A stretch of DNA of 7,982 nucleotides from an uncultured Lachnospiraceae bacterium (GTDB taxonomy: Bacteria; Bacillota_A; Clostridia; Lachnospirales; Lachnospiraceae): positions 1 through 7,982 of the forward strand of contig CAMMZE010000039.1 in assembly GCA_946529195.1 (NCBI GenBank). The letters are read 5' to 3'. Numbering within the stretch: position 1 is the stretch's first letter; each line of letters opens with the position of its first letter. Below are positions 6,298-7,982 of the stretch, piece by piece. Under the pieces are notes generated by a model, which saw nothing but the letters and a program-made list of their open reading frames with translations, was not told the DNA's origin and did no database searches. Made by a program: the position numbers and the translations under genes.

Positions 6298-6327
6298 ATT
6301 ATAACATTGACAAAACAGGCTTTTAAA
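6298..6327 (-). promoter_or_regulatory. Predicted promoter of the leftward operon (extended -10)
   Basis: On the minus strand TGTTATAAT (6306-6298) is an extended -10: TG, one base, then a perfect TATAAT. The -35 is weak, best read as TTTAAA at 6327-6322 with an 18-bp spacer, or TTAAAA at 17. A strong -10 with a poor -35 fits a promoter that depends on an activator or on the extended -10. Start expected near 6291, leaving a leader of about 74 nt. Confidence 0.6.
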
Positions 6328-6335
6328 GCTATAAT
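6307..6335 (+). promoter_or_regulatory. Consensus sigma70-type promoter of the regulator gene
   Basis: TTGACA (6307-6312), a 17-bp spacer and TATAAT (6330-6335) match the housekeeping consensus exactly. Transcription should start near 6342, giving a leader of about 45 nt. The -35 box begins 3 bp from the -10 box of the opposing operon promoter, so polymerase or a regulator bound at one will affect the other. A near-palindrome GCTTT-T-AAAGC (6319-6329) lies within the spacer. Confidence 0.85.
6319..6329. promoter_or_regulatory. Short palindrome between the divergent promoters
   Basis: GCTTT and AAAGC form a 5-1-5 inverted repeat inside the spacer of the rightward promoter and over the weak -35 of the leftward one. 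A protein bound here would block the first and could contact polymerase at the second. It is short enough to be chance. Confidence 0.35.
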
Positions 6336-6360
6336 CTGCATCATAAAAAAGGCAAAAACA

Positions 6361-6373
6361 CTACACTTTGTAG
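6361..6373 (+). promoter_or_regulatory. Small inverted repeat touching the regulator's ribosome binding site
   Basis: CTACA (6361-6365) and TGTAG (6369-6373) pair with a 3-nt loop, and the 3' arm runs into the Shine-Dalgarno AGGGGG (6372-6377). Pairing would partly mask the site. It could equally be half of a protein operator. The stem is short, so the effect may be mild. Confidence 0.3.
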
Positions 6374-6378
6374 GGGGT
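6372..6378 (+). promoter_or_regulatory. Ribosome binding site of the PucR-type regulator
   Basis: AGGGGGT lies 8 nt before ATG 6387. A second in-frame ATG at 6396 has 17-nt spacing and is less likely. The site supports the first ATG as the start. Confidence 0.75.
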
Positions 6379-6386
6379 ATATTTGT

Positions 6387-7880
6387 ATGATAAACATGAC
6401 GGCAGGATTGATTCTTGAATACCTGGACGACAATTACCACATTGAGCACTCAACCGAAAAAACAGATTTCGAAGTTTCCCTGCCTGTTTTAGGCATTATC
6501 CCTGCAGGGTCCTCAAATCTGTTCGTATGTCCGGACGACATCCCTTGCACTCGTTACGATAAGCAGTCTATGGTGATCTGTTTCTCAAAAGAAGAATTCC
6601 TGAAACACAGGCAGGATCCCGCACTTATTGTTTTTGTACAGTCCGGAGAACCGCTGGCGGTTTTCAACGCTCTTCTGGATTTTATCAGCCGTATCATCAG
6701 CTGGGAAACGCATCTTCTGAAACTGATGACCCGGCATGCTACGATCAAAGATCTTATGGAGGCTTCAATACCGGTTTTTGAAAACAGGATCTCCGTTGTT
6801 GATTCAAATCTCAGGGTCATCTGTTTCTGCGCCTTCAACAGCGCAGCCGGACGCGTCGAGATCAATCATAATTATGATAATGTCCCTTCGTCGATCGTCT
6901 CGGAATTCTATCAGAGCTACCACCTGCTGACTATGAAGAAGCAGCCATTTGTCTACGTTGAAAAAAAGGGGAATAAAAGAATTGATAATTACTGCATCAA
7001 TTTCTTTCTCCGCAGCAATTATATCGGAAGCTGCGCATTGTCCAGCGACTTCAGACCCATAAGGAAATATGATTATTCCCTTTTCAGGATTTTTTCGGAA
7101 TTTGTCCAGCACACGATCAAGGCGCAGAAAACATTGAGCAATGATTCCTTCGTCACTGAAAGATCTATTTTCAAAGATCTTCTTGAAAACCGGGTGGTCA
7201 GCGACGATGCTTTGACTTTTTCAATAAAAAGGATGAAAAAAGAGTGCCGGCTTGCTGATAGTGAAGCGATCTTCTGGAGATGCATTTATATTCAGTCAAT
7301 AAAAAAAGACTCCGTAGAACTCTCGGAGTACTTGTGTGACGCAACGGAAAAAGCGGTCCGCCATTCCATTGCGGTTGAATACAACGACGGCATTGCAGTC
7401 CTGTTTATGGCAAGCCGCCCGGAAGATTTTACCCCCATTCTTAATGATCTTAAGCGTCTGCTGGATGATTTTTATCTTACAGCCATCGCCGGCGAGCCTT
7501 TTACCGATCTGTATCTGATCAGAAAACAGGCGGCTATGCTTTACAGCATTTTAAATAATGAGAAAATATCTCATCCAACAAACCTCATTTATCAGAAGGA
7601 TGTGTTTGTTCCCCATATCATCAGTCTTATAAAGGAATCTGTTCCGGAGGATGTGCTGCTGACAGAGGGCATGAGCCAATTGCGTAAGATATCCACAACT
7701 ACTGATTACTGGCAAACGCTCCGAGTCTTTCTTGAAAATGAATGCAATGCAACAAAGACTGCCAAAGACCTGTACATTCACCGGAGCACCTTGCTCGGCA
7801 GACTTGAAGTAATTAAAAAATATGTGGATCTTTCTTCCCCTGATGCAAGATTTTATGCAGAGGTCTGTACAAAAGTCTAA
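6387..7880 (+). CDS. PucR/CdaR-family transcriptional regulator
   Basis: A 497-residue cytoplasmic DNA-binding regulator. The C-terminal 60 residues carry the PucR-type helix-turn-helix: YWQTLRVFLENECNATKTAK (441-460) followed by DLYIHRSTLLGRLEVIKKYV (461-480), the family pattern 'L..yl..n.n...tA..L.iHrnTl..Rl..i'. The middle (about 125-250, from FENRISVVDSNLRVICF) looks like a GAF/PAS-type small-molecule sensing fold, and 255-400 resembles the GGDEF-like, non-catalytic linker domain of CdaR/PucR proteins. The first 110 residues match no domain I can name with confidence; they include GIIPAGSSNLFVCPDD (36-51), reminiscent of an N-terminal PucR-type ligand module. There is no signal peptide or membrane segment. 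Transcribed divergently from the operon across a 169-bp region with its own consensus promoter, it is the likely local regulator, probably responding to the pathway substrate; activator versus repressor cannot be told. Confidence 0.88.
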   Translation: MINMTAGLILEYLDDNYHIEHSTEKTDFEVSLPVLGIIPAGSSNLFVCPDDIPCTRYDKQSMVICFSKEEFLKHRQDPALIVFVQSGEPLAVFNALLDFISRIISWETHLLKLMTRHATIKDLMEASIPVFENRISVVDSNLRVICFCAFNSAAGRVEINHNYDNVPSSIVSEFYQSYHLLTMKKQPFVYVEKKGNKRIDNYCINFFLRSNYIGSCALSSDFRPIRKYDYSLFRIFSEFVQHTIKAQKTLSNDSFVTERSIFKDLLENRVVSDDALTFSIKRMKKECRLADSEAIFWRCIYIQSIKKDSVELSEYLCDATEKAVRHSIAVEYNDGIAVLFMASRPEDFTPILNDLKRLLDDFYLTAIAGEPFTDLYLIRKQAAMLYSILNNEKISHPTNLIYQKDVFVPHIISLIKESVPEDVLLTEGMSQLRKISTTTDYWQTLRVFLENECNATKTAKDLYIHRSTLLGRLEVIKKYVDLSSPDARFYAEVCTKV

Positions 7881-7881
7881 G

Positions 7882-7964
7882 GGTGACAGGGACTCGCTGC
7901 TTTTGTATCCTCGTACTATAATACGAGGGGACTGTGTCATTGGGGACGGTTCTCTTCTGACACA
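7882..7964. repeat. Right REP-like composite repeat with hairpins
   Basis: The unit starts directly after the regulator's stop codon. It contains GGTGACAGGG (7882-7891), a hairpin (7909-7928), then TGTGTCA (7933-7939) and TGACACA (7958-7964) as a perfect 7-bp inverted pair flanking the core GGGGACGGTTCTCT (7942-7955). The core is the same 14-mer, in the same orientation, as at 55-68. TGACA at 7884-7888 can also pair with TGTCA at 7935-7939, enclosing the hairpin. The arrangement resembles dispersed Clostridia palindromic repeats; whether it is mobile cannot be shown here. Confidence 0.72.
7909..7928 (+). terminator. Stem-loop 28 nt after the regulator stop; weak terminator candidate
   Basis: CCTCGTA (7909-7915) pairs perfectly with TACGAGG (7922-7928) around a CTATAA loop. 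The position suits a 3' end for the regulator transcript, but the bases after it are GGACTG with no T-tract, so intrinsic termination is doubtful. It may simply be the central hairpin of the surrounding repeat, or protect the transcript's 3' end. Confidence 0.35.
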
Positions 7965-7982
7965 CTTTTAGACAAAGAAATT

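Larger units (their letters stand above)
6218..6386. other. Divergent intergenic control region
   Basis: This 169-bp gap is the only sizeable intergenic space between genes in the window. It holds two overlapping outward promoters, three short inverted repeats and two ribosome binding sites, and no open frame worth calling a gene. A riboswitch is unlikely because the operon leader is only about 74 nt and shows no multi-stem structure. Confidence 0.8.

Noticed and set aside
6189..6449. 86-codon minus-strand frame spanning the divergent control region
   Set aside because: It overlaps both promoters and the starts of both flanking genes, and shares no features with a real protein.
7551..7940. 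129-codon minus-strand frame overlapping the end of the regulator gene
   Set aside because: It is antisense to the helix-turn-helix region and runs into the palindromic repeat. Its composition is that of a shadow frame.
1..7982. CRISPR array, tRNA, rRNA or phage attachment site
   Set aside because: No regularly spaced repeats, cloverleaf-like sequence or rRNA-like segment was seen, and there is no integrase or phage gene.

Overview
The window looks like a chromosomal accessory locus of an anaerobic, gut-type Clostridia (Lachnospiraceae-like) bacterium. The base composition is near half GC, ribosome binding sites are strong AGGAGG types, and the gene families are typical of that group: an iron-sulfur Old Yellow Enzyme of the BaiCD/BaiH/2-enoate reductase type, several SDRs, and a PucR/CdaR-type regulator. 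The taxon is an inference from gene content and style, not from a marker gene.

Layout: five tightly packed genes run leftward on the minus strand (about 6217 down to 94). In order of transcription they are an SDR with an intact active site, a second SDR that lacks the catalytic lysine, a stand-alone class II aminoacyl-tRNA-synthetase-like protein, a DapB/2,4-diaminopentanoate-dehydrogenase-like protein, and a long flavin/Fe-S/FAD Old Yellow Enzyme. Gaps are 38, 13, -8 and 18 nt and each gene has its own Shine-Dalgarno, so this reads as one operon. A PucR-family regulator is transcribed divergently from 6387. The 169-bp region between them holds back-to-back overlapping promoters, one with perfect sigma70 consensus hexamers, and several short inverted repeats suited to an operator.

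The most unusual gene is the third one. It joins a PheRS-alpha-like catalytic core to a PheRS-beta-like core in one 390-residue chain. It has no visible tRNA-binding, editing or anticodon-binding domain, and key motif 2 and motif 3 residues are altered. Its place inside a redox operon suggests a repurposed synthetase fold acting on, or sensing, a small aromatic or amino-acid-like molecule. Together the genes suggest uptake-independent reductive or oxidative modification of one small molecule: alcohol/ketone chemistry by the SDRs, an amine or imine step by the DapB-like protein, and enone or enoate reduction by the Old Yellow Enzyme, under control of a ligand-responsive regulator. The substrate cannot be read from the sequence.

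Both ends of the window, immediately after the last stop codon of each transcription unit, carry short palindromic repeat units with a shared GGGGACGGTTCTCT core and GGTGACAGGG/TGTCA arms. These resemble dispersed REP-like elements of Clostridia, so the six-gene module is neatly bracketed by repeats.
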